Shown here: positions 1-9,321 of the stretch, one piece after another | Numbering within the stretch: the first letter of the stretch is position 1 | Layout: every line of letters begins with the position of its first letter | Assembly: GCF_001424405.1 (NCBI RefSeq) | Contig: NZ_LMPS01000009.1 | Span: forward strand, 1-64,000 | From: Dyadobacter sp. Leaf189 | GTDB taxonomy: Bacteria > Bacteroidota > Bacteroidia > Cytophagales > Spirosomataceae | DNA length: 64,000 nucleotides | Direction of reading: 5' to 3' | Position numbers and translations under genes: made by a program | The notes under the pieces: generated by a model | The model's input: the letters and a program-made list of their open reading frames with translations, nothing else | The model's database searches: none | Told to the model about the DNA's origin: nothing

Positions 1-195
1 CAACACCCCCGCTAAAATATTTTTTAAACTTTTTGCACCAGCAATATTAACCCCCTGAAAATGAATTCTATCCAGCAAGGAAAGTTTTTAAAGATATTTT
101 CACTCCATTTAAAGCGATAGAAAGTCCGTTTTTAAGAATCTTATTTTTTCCCCGAAAACTTCAATATTTATTTGAAAGATCAACACCTATAATGC

Positions 196-230
196 AAAAA
201 GCGGCTCCCGTAGAGTACAGGAACCGCTTT
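196..230 (-). terminator. Rho-independent terminator of nrdA
   Basis: An 11-bp stem (198-208 with 220-230, one G-T pair) encloses an 11-nt loop. On the minus strand the stem is followed by a run of T (complement of 196-200). It lies 17 bp beyond the nrdA stop codon. The remaining bases 1-195 are AT-rich and I see no gene in them. Confidence 0.75.
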
Positions 231-246
231 CAGAATTTTCATTCAA

Positions 247-2697
247 TTATGAACCGCAAGCTTCGCAGCCCTCCGGATCATCCAATGAGCATTGCATATC
301 GGAGCGATTGTCTCTTGGCATTACCGGCTTGGCATGTTCCTCTGCATATTGAACATAATTTAATTCCTTCTCTGTAACCACAGCTGTCGCTGGCTCAAGC
401 AGCACTTCTGCCTGTTTGCTAACCGTAAACTGAACCGGATCTGATGCGGCGCGTGTACGCAAGTAATACATTCCCGTTTTAAGTCCTTTTTTCCAGGCGT
501 AGAAATGCATTGATGTCAACTTGCCGAAATTGGCTTCCTCCATAAAGATATTCAGCGATTGAGACTGGCAGATGTAAGCCCCGCGATCGGCAGACATATC
601 CAGCAAGCTTCGCTGCTTGATCTCCCATGCTGTTTTATAAAGATCCTTAATGTTCTGAGGAATGTTCGGAATAGCCTGAACTGAACCGCTTGCCCGGACA
701 AGGTTATTCTTCATTTCTTCATTCCAAAGATTCAGACGAACAAGATCTTTAAGCAAGTACTTATTCACCACAACAAACTCGCCCGATAAAACACGTCTTA
801 CATAAATGTTAGAAGTAAATGGTTCGAAGCATTCATTGTTCCCTAAAATCTGGCTGGTAGATGCAGTTGGCATTGGTGCAAGCAGAAGCGAGTTACGAAC
901 ACCGTGTTTAACCACCTCCGTTCTCAGCTTCTCCCAATTCCACCGATTGCTCTCCGGTGTTACATTCCACATATCGAACTGGAAGATACCTTTAGAGATA
1001 GGACTTCCTTCCCAGGTTTCGTACGGACCATTTTTGATAGCAAGCTCCATTGAAGCCTCCATTGATCCATAATAAATAGTTTCAAAAATTTCCTTGTTCA
1101 ACTGGCGCGCTTCGTCCGAATCGAAAGGCATGCGCATCATACAAAACGCATCAGCTAAACCTTGTACTCCGATACCGATTGGCCTGTGCCGTTTATTGCT
1201 TTTCTCTGCCTCCGGAACCGGATAATAATTGAGGTCAATGATCTTGTTAAGATTGCGCGTGATTACCTTGGTAATCTCATACAACTTCTTATGATCAAAA
1301 TGCATAAATCCATCCGCACCCTGCTCAACAAACTTCGGCAATGCAATGGACGCCAGATTACACACTGCTACTTCATCAGGCGCAGTATACTCGATAATCT
1401 CGGTGCAAAGGTTTGAGGACTTAATCGTACCCAGGTTCTTCTGGTTGGATTTGCTGTTCGCGTGGTCTTTGTACAACATATAAGGTGTACCTGTCTCTAT
1501 CTGCGATTCCATAATCGCGAACCAAAGATCCTGCGCTTTGATAGTCTTCCTCGCCTTACCTTCTAATTCATATTGCTCATAGAGCTTTTCAAACTCCTCG
1601 CTATGCGTATCAGATAATCCCGGGCATTCGTGTGGATCGAATAGTGACCACGTATCGTTTGCCTCAACTCTCTTCATGAACAAATCAGGAATCCAGAGCG
1701 CATAGAAAAGGTCGCGCGCACGTTGCTCTTCCTTTCCGTGGTTTTTCTTCAAGTCCAGGAAGTCAAAGATATCTGCATGCCAGGGTTCCATATAAATAGC
1801 AAAAGAACCTTTGCGCTTGCCACCTCCCTGATCAACATATCTTGCTGTATCATTGAAAACCCGTAACATTGGCACTATACCATTGGATTGTCCATTGGTA
1901 CCCTTGATATAAGAACCAGTCGCACGCACATCGTGAATGCTCAATCCGATTCCTCCTGCAGACTGTGAAATAAGAGCGCAGTTCTTAAGTGTATCATAAA
2001 TGCCGCTGATACTATCTTCCTTCATCGTCAAAAGGAAACATGAAGACATTTGTGGCTTCGGTGTTCCTGCATTAAATAAGGTTGGAGTAGCATGTGTAAA
2101 CCACTTTTCCGACAACAAATGGTAGGTTTCAATCGCAGCCTGGATATCATCCTGGTGAATTCCCACGGCAACACGCATAAGCATATGCTGTGGCCGCTCT
2201 ACAATTTTTCCGTCAACTTTCAGTAAATACGATTTTTCAAGGGTTTTATAGCCAAAATAATCATAGGCATAGTCGCGGTCATATATAATAGTAGAATCAA
2301 AAAGAGACGCATTCTGACGGATAACTTCGTATACCTCCTTAGAGATAAGGGACGCATTCTCGCCGGTTTTAGAGTCTATATATGTATACAAGCGTTTCAT
2401 TGTAGCCGAAAACGACTTCAATGTATTCTTATGCAGGTTTGAGATTGCTACACGGGCAGCCAGAATAGCGTAATCCGGGTGCTTTGTGGTCATAGATGCG
2501 GCAGTTTCTGCAGCCAGGTTGTCCAGCTCGGCCGTAGTTACACCATCATAAATACCGGACACTACCTTTTTCGCAACCTCGACAGGCTGGATGTACTTGG
2601 TGTCCAAGCCGTAGCTTAGTTTCTCAATGCGGGCCGTCACCTTGTCGAATTTCACGGATTCGCGGCGACCGTCACGCTTTATTACATACATAGACAT
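247..2697 (-). CDS. nrdA: Ribonucleoside-diphosphate reductase, class Ia, alpha subunit
   Basis: Cytosolic large subunit that reduces ribonucleoside diphosphates to deoxyribonucleotides using a radical delivered by NrdB. An ATP-cone-like allosteric domain occupies roughly residues 1-95. The active-site motif NLCTE lies at 429-433, with thiyl Cys431 and Glu433. Cys220 and Cys446 form the expected redox pair, and the C-terminal tail ends CEACGS with the shuttle cysteines 811 and 814. The length of 816 residues is close to eukaryotic and Bacteroidota class Ia proteins. The start at 2697 puts the ATP cone motif ([11 protein letters not shown]) at the extreme N-terminus, as in relatives. The gene stands alone; its partner nrdB is 26 kb away on the other strand. 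Identification is secure; allosteric behaviour is inferred from the family. Confidence 0.97.
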   Translation of the reverse strand: MSMYVIKRDGRRESVKFDKVTARIEKLSYGLDTKYIQPVEVAKKVVSGIYDGVTTAELDNLAAETAASMTTKHPDYAILAARVAISNLHKNTLKSFSATMKRLYTYIDSKTGENASLISKEVYEVIRQNASLFDSTIIYDRDYAYDYFGYKTLEKSYLLKVDGKIVERPQHMLMRVAVGIHQDDIQAAIETYHLLSEKWFTHATPTLFNAGTPKPQMSSCFLLTMKEDSISGIYDTLKNCALISQSAGGIGLSIHDVRATGSYIKGTNGQSNGIVPMLRVFNDTARYVDQGGGKRKGSFAIYMEPWHADIFDFLDLKKNHGKEEQRARDLFYALWIPDLFMKRVEANDTWSLFDPHECPGLSDTHSEEFEKLYEQYELEGKARKTIKAQDLWFAIMESQIETGTPYMLYKDHANSKSNQKNLGTIKSSNLCTEIIEYTAPDEVAVCNLASIALPKFVEQGADGFMHFDHKKLYEITKVITRNLNKIIDLNYYPVPEAEKSNKRHRPIGIGVQGLADAFCMMRMPFDSDEARQLNKEIFETIYYGSMEASMELAIKNGPYETWEGSPISKGIFQFDMWNVTPESNRWNWEKLRTEVVKHGVRNSLLLAPMPTASTSQILGNNECFEPFTSNIYVRRVLSGEFVVVNKYLLKDLVRLNLWNEEMKNNLVRASGSVQAIPNIPQNIKDLYKTAWEIKQRSLLDMSADRGAYICQSQSLNIFMEEANFGKLTSMHFYAWKKGLKTGMYYLRTRAASDPVQFTVSKQAEVLLEPATAVVTEKELNYVQYAEEHAKPVMPRDNRSDMQCSLDDPEGCEACGS

Positions 2698-2941
2698 ATA
2701 ATAGCTTGTTTTTTAGGAAGTTAGTGATGTATATTCTAAGAACTTTACTCGGAGTTGATTTCTAAAAATCTCCTGAAATAACATTAATTCGAGCGCATTC
2801 ACAACCACACTTTTGAGGGAAAATCAAGCCTTCTGAGCAGAGTACAAATTATGAAATTGTTAAGAAACTTATTACTAGTGATTTAGCCCGGCAGACATGG
2901 AAATGGTTCTGGAAAAAATTTTTAAAATATTTCTCAACATA

Positions 2942-2958
2942 AAAATTTGTAAACTTTT
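2942..2958 (+). repeat. 17-bp direct repeat, copy 1
   Basis: The sequence AAAATTTGTAAACTTTT occurs here and again exactly at 3050-3066, 108 bp downstream. Both lie upstream of the isomerase gene starting at 3132. It could be a pair of regulator-binding sites or chance similarity in AT-rich DNA. Confidence 0.55.
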
Positions 2959-3049
2959 TTTCGACCAAGCAGACCAGAAGTTCACACAAGCTCAACATTA
3001 ACATCTGTAAATGAATATCTTACAATTCTCATTTGTTAATTGCAAAATT

Positions 3050-3066
3050 AAAATTTGTAAACTTTT
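3050..3066 (+). repeat. 17-bp direct repeat, copy 2
   Basis: Exact second copy of the 17-bp sequence at 2942-2958. It lies 65 bp upstream of the preferred start of the sugar isomerase gene. Confidence 0.55.
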
Positions 3067-3131
3067 ATTTTTCAGTTCAAAAATTTACATCAAATAAGTA
3101 CAACAGGAACGCATTAAACCTTAACCATCAT

Positions 3132-4043
3132 ATGCAACACAAAATCGAAAATGAAGCAAGAAGAACCTTTCTGAAAAGGTCTTCCGGAATCATTGCAGGA
3201 CTGGCTGTCGGAGCCAATGTGCATGAAGCATTCGCACAGTCGCCGTTCAAGCCCGAATACAACATCCCGCTAGGGGTATATGCCGCCTACGACAAAGCCA
3301 ATTTCCTGAGAGAATCCGGTTGTACATATATAGAGGAGTCTGTTGCCGGGTTCCTGATTCCCGCAGATGGAGATCAACAATATGAAAAGAACCTCCAAAA
3401 GCTGAAACAAGATAACTTCCCTATCAAATCTTATGTGATCCTGCTTCCAGCTGCATTAAAAACATTGGGCCCGGAAGCGAACCACGAAGCCATTTTGCAG
3501 CGGACAGAAGTTGTTTTGAAACGTGCCAAAGAATGCGGCTCCCAATATGTTGTGTTTGGAAGCGGCGGTTCACGGATTATCCCGGAAGGATTTGACAAAG
3601 CAACCGCAAAGGCGCAACACATCGATCTGACGAAAAGAATGGCGCCGCTTGCCGAAAAGTACGGCGTTACCATTGCGGTAGAGCCACTAAACCGGGGCGA
3701 GACAAACTTTATCAACAGCCTGGCAGAAGGAGTCGAGATTGTTGAAGCTGTAAAAAGCCCAAGAGTGAAGTTGCTATGCGACATTTTCCACATGTTAAAG
3801 GAAGACGAACCCGCAACCGAGATCGTGAAGTACGGCAAGCACATTGTCCATTGCCACATTGCTGAAAAGGAAAACCGCACACCGCCAGGTGTAAAGGGGG
3901 ATGATTTCAGACCCTACCTGAGCGCATTGAAAAAGATCAATTACAAGGGCGGACTTTCCATTGAATGCTTCACTTACACCGATTTCGATAAAGAAGCAAA
4001 GCGCGGGATTGAGGTTTTAAAGCAGCAGCTGAGCGAAGTTTAA
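3132..4043 (+). CDS. Tat-exported sugar phosphate isomerase/epimerase (hydroxypyruvate isomerase-like TIM barrel)
   Basis: A xylose isomerase-like TIM-barrel protein, probably exported and acting on a small sugar or hydroxy-acid; the substrate cannot be read from sequence. The N-terminus carries a twin-arginine-type signal (RRTFLKRSSGIIAG) ending near the Ala-X-Ala-like EAFAQ. Metal-binding positions typical of the family are visible: Glu in AVEPLNR, Asp in LCDIFH, His in HCHIAE and Glu in LSIECF near the C-terminus. I chose the start at 3132 because it places the Tat motif about 12 residues in; the longer frame from 3033 adds 33 residues that would bury the signal and overlap a repeat. It is a single gene with no operon partner. 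Confidence 0.85.
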   Translation: MQHKIENEARRTFLKRSSGIIAGLAVGANVHEAFAQSPFKPEYNIPLGVYAAYDKANFLRESGCTYIEESVAGFLIPADGDQQYEKNLQKLKQDNFPIKSYVILLPAALKTLGPEANHEAILQRTEVVLKRAKECGSQYVVFGSGGSRIIPEGFDKATAKAQHIDLTKRMAPLAEKYGVTIAVEPLNRGETNFINSLAEGVEIVEAVKSPRVKLLCDIFHMLKEDEPATEIVKYGKHIVHCHIAEKENRTPPGVKGDDFRPYLSALKKINYKGGLSIECFTYTDFDKEAKRGIEVLKQQLSEV

Positions 4044-4095
4044 GATGCACACTCGGCGTATGGTACTAATATTTAAAAAGATACAGTTTTAAAAC

Positions 4096-4126
4096 TTGGT
4101 TTGAAAAATTAGAATGTATACTTTTG
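4096..4126 (+). promoter_or_regulatory. Bacteroidota-type promoter for L31
   Basis: TTG at 4096-4098 is followed after 20 bp by TACTTTTG at 4119-4126, matching the TTG / TAnnTTTG consensus of the Bacteroidota primary sigma factor. The inferred transcript start near 4132 would give a leader of about 40 nt before the L31 start codon. Confidence 0.6.
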
Positions 4127-4172
4127 CAATCCTTTTTGAGAATTGTATCGAAACATATAATACCATATACCA

Positions 4173-4424
4173 ATGAAAAAAGATATTCATCCCAATTATA
4201 GAGACGTAGTTTTCTGGGATTTGTCGAGCGATTTTAAATTCATTACCCGTTCTACGATCGAAACCAGCGAAAATATCACTTGGGAAGACGGTAAAACTTA
4301 CCCTGTTTACAAAGTGGAGGTTTCTTCTCAGTCACACCCATTCTATACTGGTAAAAACGTTCTGGTTGACACAGCCGGACGTGTTGACAAGTTTAGAAAA
4401 CGTTACGGACAGAAAGAAGCTTAG
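4173..4424 (+). CDS. rpmE2: 50S ribosomal protein L31 type B
   Basis: Small ribosomal protein of the large subunit, 83 residues, the usual length of type B L31. It starts [16 protein letters not shown] and contains the family signature SHPFYTGK followed by [14 protein letters not shown]. It has no cysteines at all, so it lacks the zinc-binding CxxC pair of type A L31, as expected for the zinc-independent B form. It has its own promoter upstream and a terminator 36 bp downstream, so it is probably transcribed alone. Confidence 0.97.
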   Translation: MKKDIHPNYRDVVFWDLSSDFKFITRSTIETSENITWEDGKTYPVYKVEVSSQSHPFYTGKNVLVDTAGRVDKFRKRYGQKEA

Positions 4425-4459
4425 TCACAAGCAGCTTCGTAGCCGATACATATTTATGA

Positions 4460-4503
4460 AAGCAGTCTCCTGGCAAATGTTCAGGAGGCTGCTTCTTTTT
4501 TTG
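4460..4503 (+). terminator. Rho-independent terminator after L31
   Basis: A 12-bp stem (AGCAGTCTCCTG pairing with CAGGAGGCTGCT, one G-T pair) is followed by a T-rich tract at 4493-4503. Confidence 0.85.
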
Positions 4504-4551
4504 TCCTAACCGATAAAATGCGCGAACTTTGGCAACACATACTGAAAAAAT

Positions 4552-5745
4552 ATGCCCGCTATAATCCTATTTGACGACCCGGTACTCCGCAAGCAACTGT
4601 TGCCACTTACATACACGAGACCTGTTGCCGGAATCCGTTGCGGTATTGACACAATTGCTGAGAAATGGAGCCGCGCATTACAATCACCTGTTTCTTTCCA
4701 GACTGAAAACTACCTCCGCCCCAAGTTCCCGCTGCATATCTCGCAGGATAATTGGTACGTTAATGGCGGACTGTGCCCGGACAACCAGCTGATCGCCGCA
4801 GCGCAGGATCTTGCAATCAATACAGTATTGACATCCCGGAACAATGAAGTACTTATTGTCAGAACTGACGGTCCGTGGGAACCGGCGCTGGGCGTCAATG
4901 AACTTACACCAGTTGCTTACCCGGGCTCATTCATTTTGATTCGTCAGGTTTGGGATATATTCGCATTCAATGCCGCGCAGATCAAAGCTGATTTTGAAAG
5001 GATAACCTCAAACAGGATTTCAGAACCGGTTACTGATCCATTTACACATATTTACAATCCTGCACAGGTATTTATTGAAAAAGGCGCAGTATTGAAAGCA
5101 GCCATTCTGAATGCAGAGAATGGACCGATATATATTGGTAAAAATGCATTGGTCCAGGAAGGCTCGACCATTCAGGGCCCGTTTGCTATGGGAGAAGCTT
5201 CTGTGCTGGCGCAGGGAACTAAAATCCGCCCAAATACAACCGTAGGGCCTTTTTGCAAAGCTGGCGGCGAAGTAAGTAACAGCATTCTTTTTGGATATAG
5301 TAACAAAGGTCACGATGGTTATCTAGGCAATTCAGTGCTGGGAGAATGGTGTAACCTGGGCGCGAATACCAACAATTCAAATCTGAAAAACGACCATAGC
5401 GCGGTGAAGCTGCACAGCTATGCAACCAATCAGCTCGAAAACACCGGTCTGCAAAATTGTGGACTGATTATGGGGGATTATTCCAAAGCCGGTATATCGA
5501 CCATGTTCAACACCGGAACCGTCGTAGGCGTAAGTGTCAATGTGTTCGGTGGCGGTTTTCAGCAGAAACACGTTCCATCATTTTCGTGGGGAGGTACTGC
5601 CGAAGGTTTTTGCGAATACCGCTTGCAAAAAGCACTGGCAGTTGCATCAGATACAGTAAACAGGCGGAATATTACTTTTGAGGAAAAAGACGAAGCGATC
5701 CTGAAAGCCGTTTTTGACCAAACCAAAAACCAGCGTGTTTTTTGA
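4552..5745 (+). CDS. GlmU-like sugar nucleotidyltransferase family protein with left-handed beta-helix
   Basis: A 397-residue protein of the Bacteroidota 'GlmU family' group. The N-terminal part (about 1-170) begins MPAIILFDDPVLRKQLLPLT and resembles a degenerate nucleotidyltransferase domain. The C-terminal part (about 170-370) contains hexapeptide-like repeats (IGKNALVQEG, IQGPFAMGEA, AQGTKIRPNTTVGP) of a left-handed beta-helix acyltransferase. I do not see a classical GlmU pyrophosphorylase signature in the N-terminus, so true GlmU activity is doubtful; the likely role is nucleotide-sugar metabolism. It heads a plus-strand run with holB 36 bp downstream. Confidence 0.8.
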   Translation: MPAIILFDDPVLRKQLLPLTYTRPVAGIRCGIDTIAEKWSRALQSPVSFQTENYLRPKFPLHISQDNWYVNGGLCPDNQLIAAAQDLAINTVLTSRNNEVLIVRTDGPWEPALGVNELTPVAYPGSFILIRQVWDIFAFNAAQIKADFERITSNRISEPVTDPFTHIYNPAQVFIEKGAVLKAAILNAENGPIYIGKNALVQEGSTIQGPFAMGEASVLAQGTKIRPNTTVGPFCKAGGEVSNSILFGYSNKGHDGYLGNSVLGEWCNLGANTNNSNLKNDHSAVKLHSYATNQLENTGLQNCGLIMGDYSKAGISTMFNTGTVVGVSVNVFGGGFQQKHVPSFSWGGTAEGFCEYRLQKALAVASDTVNRRNITFEEKDEAILKAVFDQTKNQRVF

Positions 5746-5781
5746 CAATGCTGCCATTGAATAAGATTAATTTCGATTACT

Positions 5782-6900
5782 GTGCTTTTTAAAGATATCC
5801 CCGGGCTTAAAGCAATAAAATCCACGCTGACGCGCTCGGTTAAAAACAGCCATTTGGCCCACGCACAGCTGTTTGACTACCCGCAGGGAGGCGCCGGACT
5901 TTCAATGGCGCTGGCTTTCGCGACCTATATCAATTGCGAAAACAAACAGGAAGAAGATGCCTGCGGTAAATGCGCCTCCTGTGCAAAAATGGAAAAGTTG
6001 ATCCATCCGGATATGCACTTCATTTTCCCGACTGCCACTTCAAAAAAGGTCGATGGAAAGACAAGCGAGGCATTTCTCCCGCTGTGGCGTACATTCCTGA
6101 TCGAAAATCCGTACCGGTTACTTCCCGACTGGCTGGATGAAATCGGTGCTGATAACAAGCAGGGTAATATTTCAGTGGAAGAAGCCAGGGGTATTTTACG
6201 AAAGCTTTCTGTAAAATCGTACGAAGGTGAATACAAGATCCTGCTGATCTGGAAACCGGATATCATGAATGCGGCATCTTCAAATGCAATTTTGAAAATC
6301 CTGGAAGAGCCGCCGGAGAAAACACTTTTTCTGCTTGTCAGTGATCAGTCTGACAAACTACTGACCACCATCATTTCAAGAACCCAGCGCATTACGGTTC
6401 CGGCATTCTCAGATCAGGAAGTGCGGGAATACCTGCGGAAATACAATGCAAACGAAGCTGCTATTAACCAGGCAGCTTACCTTTCCGACGGAAACCTGTC
6501 AGAAGCTTTGAAATTGGTGCATGAGGATGAAGACGATAGGTCGACCTGGTTTGCTGGCTGGATGCGTTCCTGTTACAGATACGATGTTTCGCACCTTGTC
6601 AAACTCGCCGACAGCTATGATACAATGAACAAAGAAAAGCAAAAAGGCTTGCTGGAATATGCATTAAGGCTTTTCCGCGATATGCTGATCTGGAGTCACG
6701 GCGCAGGCGACTTGCTGCGGGTACCGGAGGAGGAGCTTACGTTCGTTCAGAACTTCTCCAAAACCGTCAACTTCGGCGCGCTGGAAAAAATGATTGAAGA
6801 AGTAAATACGGCGCATTACCACATTGAGCGCAACGTACGCGCCAAAATGGTCTTGCTGGATCTTTCTCTTACGATAGCTCACTTTTTTGAACGCAAATGA
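5782..6900 (+). CDS. holB: DNA polymerase III, delta' subunit
   Basis: Clamp-loader subunit of the replicative polymerase, 372 residues. The first 200 residues form the AAA+-like fold: HLAHAQLFDYPQGGAGLS replaces a normal P-loop, as in inactive delta' subunits. A zinc-binding cysteine cluster (CENKQEEDACGKCASC) follows, then NAILKILEEPPEKTLFLL and ISRTQRI, which resemble the family's sensor-region motif. The start is GTG at 5782; translation from there gives the conserved LFKDIPGLKAIK opening. Its stop overlaps the next start (ATGA), so the two are translationally coupled. Confidence 0.93.
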   Translation: MLFKDIPGLKAIKSTLTRSVKNSHLAHAQLFDYPQGGAGLSMALAFATYINCENKQEEDACGKCASCAKMEKLIHPDMHFIFPTATSKKVDGKTSEAFLPLWRTFLIENPYRLLPDWLDEIGADNKQGNISVEEARGILRKLSVKSYEGEYKILLIWKPDIMNAASSNAILKILEEPPEKTLFLLVSDQSDKLLTTIISRTQRITVPAFSDQEVREYLRKYNANEAAINQAAYLSDGNLSEALKLVHEDEDDRSTWFAGWMRSCYRYDVSHLVKLADSYDTMNKEKQKGLLEYALRLFRDMLIWSHGAGDLLRVPEEELTFVQNFSKTVNFGALEKMIEEVNTAHYHIERNVRAKMVLLDLSLTIAHFFERK

Positions 6901-7382
6901 AAGGAAAGGTGCAGTTGATCGGCGCAACCGATATTGTAGACCTGCCTGACCTGGGCTGGTTCAATGTACCCGTACGCATTGATTCGGGCGCAACTACCTC
7001 AGCAATCCATTGCTCCCGCGTTAAGCTTATTAAAGAAGGCGACAAAACGCGGCTTCAATTTTACCTTGATAAAAAGAAAGGAGCGCCGCAGCAATCTTAC
7101 ATTGTGGATAACTATAAAGAAACTGTTGTAAGGAATTCATCAGGCAAGGAGGAAAAACGGTATGTGATCAAAACCGGGATCAGGATTTTTGGTAAAAAGG
7201 TCCGCACGGAATTCTCGCTCGCCAACAGGAAGAAAATGCAGTATCCGATCCTGCTTGGCAGGAAACTTTTAAAAGACCGTTTTATCATTGATGTTTCCCA
7301 GAAAAACCTGTCGGCATCAAGACATTCAAATGCCCCGGATCATTTGAAATCAGACATTGAAAACCCTCGTCATCACAGCTAA
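6897..7382 (+). CDS. Retropepsin-like 'ATP-dependent zinc protease' family protein (DUF785), RimK partner
   Basis: A 161-residue protein of the pfam05618 group, annotated historically as a zinc protease but with an aspartic-protease (retropepsin-like) fold. The [11 protein letters not shown] motif near residue 30 corresponds to the catalytic D-S/T-G of that fold, and [19 protein letters not shown] near residues 118-136 is the usual second signature. In other bacteria this protein sits beside rimK and is thought to act on glutamate tails added by RimK. The same pairing here, 16 bp upstream of rimK, supports that role. It overlaps holB by 4 bp. The biochemical activity is inferred from the family. 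Confidence 0.85.
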   Translation: MKGKVQLIGATDIVDLPDLGWFNVPVRIDSGATTSAIHCSRVKLIKEGDKTRLQFYLDKKKGAPQQSYIVDNYKETVVRNSSGKEEKRYVIKTGIRIFGKKVRTEFSLANRKKMQYPILLGRKLLKDRFIIDVSQKNLSASRHSNAPDHLKSDIENPRHHS

Positions 7383-7398
7383 TCTCTCAAATTCTTTT

Positions 7399-8301
7399 AT
7401 GAAAATCGCCGTATTATCCACCAATGCAGACCTTTATTCGACGCGACGTTTGGTGGAGGCAATCAAACAAAAAGGTCATGAATCCATTGTCATTGACCAT
7501 GTTAAATGCTTTGTGATGATTGAAGGTGGCAAGCCTTCCATTATATATAAAGGAAAACCGGTACCTGAAATTGATGCGGCTATACCGCGGATCGGAACTT
7601 CGGTCAGTGCATTTGGCTGTGCAGTAGTACGCCAGCTGGAACTGATGAAAGTTTTCACCACGGTCAAATCCCAGGCGATATTACGATCACGTGACAAGCT
7701 GAGAAGTATGCAGGTTCTTGCAAAAGCGGGCATTGGTATTCCTAAAACTGTTTTTGCCAAAAACCCTTCGCAAGTCAACGAGCTGATCCACATGGTCGGC
7801 GGGCCACCTGTTGTAATCAAATTACTGGAAGGAACGCAGGGGGTAGGCGTGGTACTGGCGGAGACGATCAAAGCTGCAAAGTCTACAATTGAAGCTTTTT
7901 ACGGCTTGCGTGCCAACTTTTTAATTCAGGAATACATTGCCGAATCAAAAGGAGCAGATATTCGTGCATTCGTCATTGGTAACAAGGTAATTGCAGCCAT
8001 GCGCCGGCAAGGTGCCGACGGTGATTTCCGCAGTAACCTGCATCGCGGCGGCCAGGGCAGCCTGGTCGAATTGACGCCAGAGGAAGAGCACACCGCCGTG
8101 TCAGCTGCCAAAGCGTTGGGCGTCAAGATTGCAGGAGTAGATATGTTACAATCCGAAAGGGGCCCGCTGGTAATGGAAGTAAATTCATCCCCGGGGCTGC
8201 GCGGCATCGAAGAAATCAGTGGAATTGATATAGCCTCTTTAATTGTTAGCTACATTGAAGACAAAATTGTTACAGATGAAGGGGATACTGTTGGAGTTTA
8301 A
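7399..8301 (+). CDS. rimK: RimK-type alpha-L-glutamate ligase
   Basis: ATP-grasp ligase that adds glutamates to a protein or small-molecule acceptor, classically ribosomal protein S6. At 300 residues it equals the usual RimK length. Seen are the N-terminal pre-ATP-grasp domain ([20 protein letters not shown]), the ATP-grasp core ([18 protein letters not shown], near residues 135-155), [16 protein letters not shown] and the magnesium-binding end [15 protein letters not shown] chose the start at 7399 since a longer frame from 7357 adds 14 unrelated residues and overlaps the previous gene. The genes holB, DUF785, rimK and hemC are closely packed. Confidence 0.95.
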   Translation: MKIAVLSTNADLYSTRRLVEAIKQKGHESIVIDHVKCFVMIEGGKPSIIYKGKPVPEIDAAIPRIGTSVSAFGCAVVRQLELMKVFTTVKSQAILRSRDKLRSMQVLAKAGIGIPKTVFAKNPSQVNELIHMVGGPPVVIKLLEGTQGVGVVLAETIKAAKSTIEAFYGLRANFLIQEYIAESKGADIRAFVIGNKVIAAMRRQGADGDFRSNLHRGGQGSLVELTPEEEHTAVSAAKALGVKIAGVDMLQSERGPLVMEVNSSPGLRGIEEISGIDIASLIVSYIEDKIVTDEGDTVGV

Positions 8302-8323
8302 AGGATTTAAGTAATAAAACATC

Positions 8324-9250
8324 ATGCATATAAAAATAGGAACGCGCGGCAGCAGGCTCGCTCTCTGGCAGGCGTATTACGTCCGGGACCTCTTGCAAGC
8401 GGGCGGCATTGCATCTGAAATCGTTATTATTGAGACCAAAGGAGATAAAATTCTTGACAGGTCCTTGTCTAAAATCGGCAGTAAAGGAGTTTTTACCGAA
8501 GAGCTGGAAGACCAGCTGAGAAGTGGCGAAATAGATATCGCCGTTCACAGTGCAAAAGACTTACAGTCGCAGCTGGACGAAGCATTTGAAATCGTCGCAT
8601 TCACCGAAAGAGAAAAAGCGAATGATGTATTGGTAAGCCACAACACTGCATTATCTCTTAAAAGTGGAGAACCATTTACAGTAGGTACGTCTTCTACGCG
8701 CCGCGTCGCCGTACTCCGGCATTTTTACCCTCATATTAAAACGGTAGATATGCGCGGCAACCTGCAAACGCGTCTTCGCAAATTGGAAGAAGGCCATTGC
8801 GATGCATTGCTCCTTGCCTACGCCGGGGTGCATAGGATGGAATATGATAATAAAATCGCGGAGCATTTGCTCCTGGACGAATTCACGCCCGCAGTGGGCC
8901 AGGGCAGCGTTGCGATTGAATGCGCTACTTCTCTGAGCGAAGAGAAAAAAGCCATTCTGAAAGATCTCCTCAACCATGTAGAAACAGAAATCTGCCTTTT
9001 GACTGAAAGAGCTTTCCTGAAAACATTGCAGGGTGGCTGCAGCATCCCCGTATTTGCAATGGCCACTTTGCAAAGCGAACAAATTCACATTACCGGCGGC
9101 ATTATCAGTCTGAATGGAAGTGAGTTGATCCGAAAAACGCAAACCGGCGCACAAACCTTCCCCGAGGAACTCGGTACCGCATTGGCCAACGAGCTACTGG
9201 AAGCAGGCGCGGATCGGATTTTAGCGGAAATCAGGAATCCGAATAGCTGA
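8324..9250 (+). CDS. hemC: Porphobilinogen deaminase (hydroxymethylbilane synthase)
   Basis: Cytosolic enzyme that joins four porphobilinogen molecules into hydroxymethylbilane for haem synthesis; 308 residues, normal length. Motifs in order: GTRGSRLALWQA at the N-terminus, HSAKDLQS (substrate loop, usually HSAKDLP-like), VGTSSTRRVA, DMRGNLQTRLRKL, and LQGGCSIPV, whose cysteine carries the dipyrromethane cofactor. It is the last gene of the plus-strand run starting at 4552 and is followed by a strong terminator. Confidence 0.97.
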   Translation: MHIKIGTRGSRLALWQAYYVRDLLQAGGIASEIVIIETKGDKILDRSLSKIGSKGVFTEELEDQLRSGEIDIAVHSAKDLQSQLDEAFEIVAFTEREKANDVLVSHNTALSLKSGEPFTVGTSSTRRVAVLRHFYPHIKTVDMRGNLQTRLRKLEEGHCDALLLAYAGVHRMEYDNKIAEHLLLDEFTPAVGQGSVAIECATSLSEEKKAILKDLLNHVETEICLLTERAFLKTLQGGCSIPVFAMATLQSEQIHITGGIISLNGSELIRKTQTGAQTFPEELGTALANELLEAGADRILAEIRNPNS

Positions 9251-9271
9251 TTATTTGAATGCAGAAAACGC

Positions 9272-9302
9272 AAAAGCCCGGCACTGTGTCCGGGCTTTTT
9301 TG
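9272..9302 (+). terminator. Terminator between hemC and the outer-membrane protein gene
   Basis: A perfect 10-bp stem (AAAAGCCCGG with CCGGGCTTTT) around an 8-nt loop, followed by T residues on the plus strand and flanked by A on the other side. It can therefore serve both convergent genes. Confidence 0.85.
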
Positions 9303-9321
9303 CTGTTAAGGGTTATTCTGG

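Larger units (their letters stand above)
2698..3131. other. AT-rich divergent intergenic region, 434 bp
   Basis: This spacer separates nrdA (minus) from the isomerase gene (plus), so it should carry both promoters. I could not find a convincing TTG/TAnnTTTG promoter for either gene, nor a clear NrdR box. The visible structure is a 17-bp exact direct repeat described separately. An open frame running upstream from 3132 to 3033 crosses the second repeat copy and adds a non-homologous N-terminus, so I treat that stretch as noncoding. Confidence 0.5.

Noticed and set aside
3033-3131. N-terminal extension of the isomerase
   Set aside because: It adds a non-homologous stretch before the Tat signal and overlaps the 17-bp repeat; 3132 is the better start.
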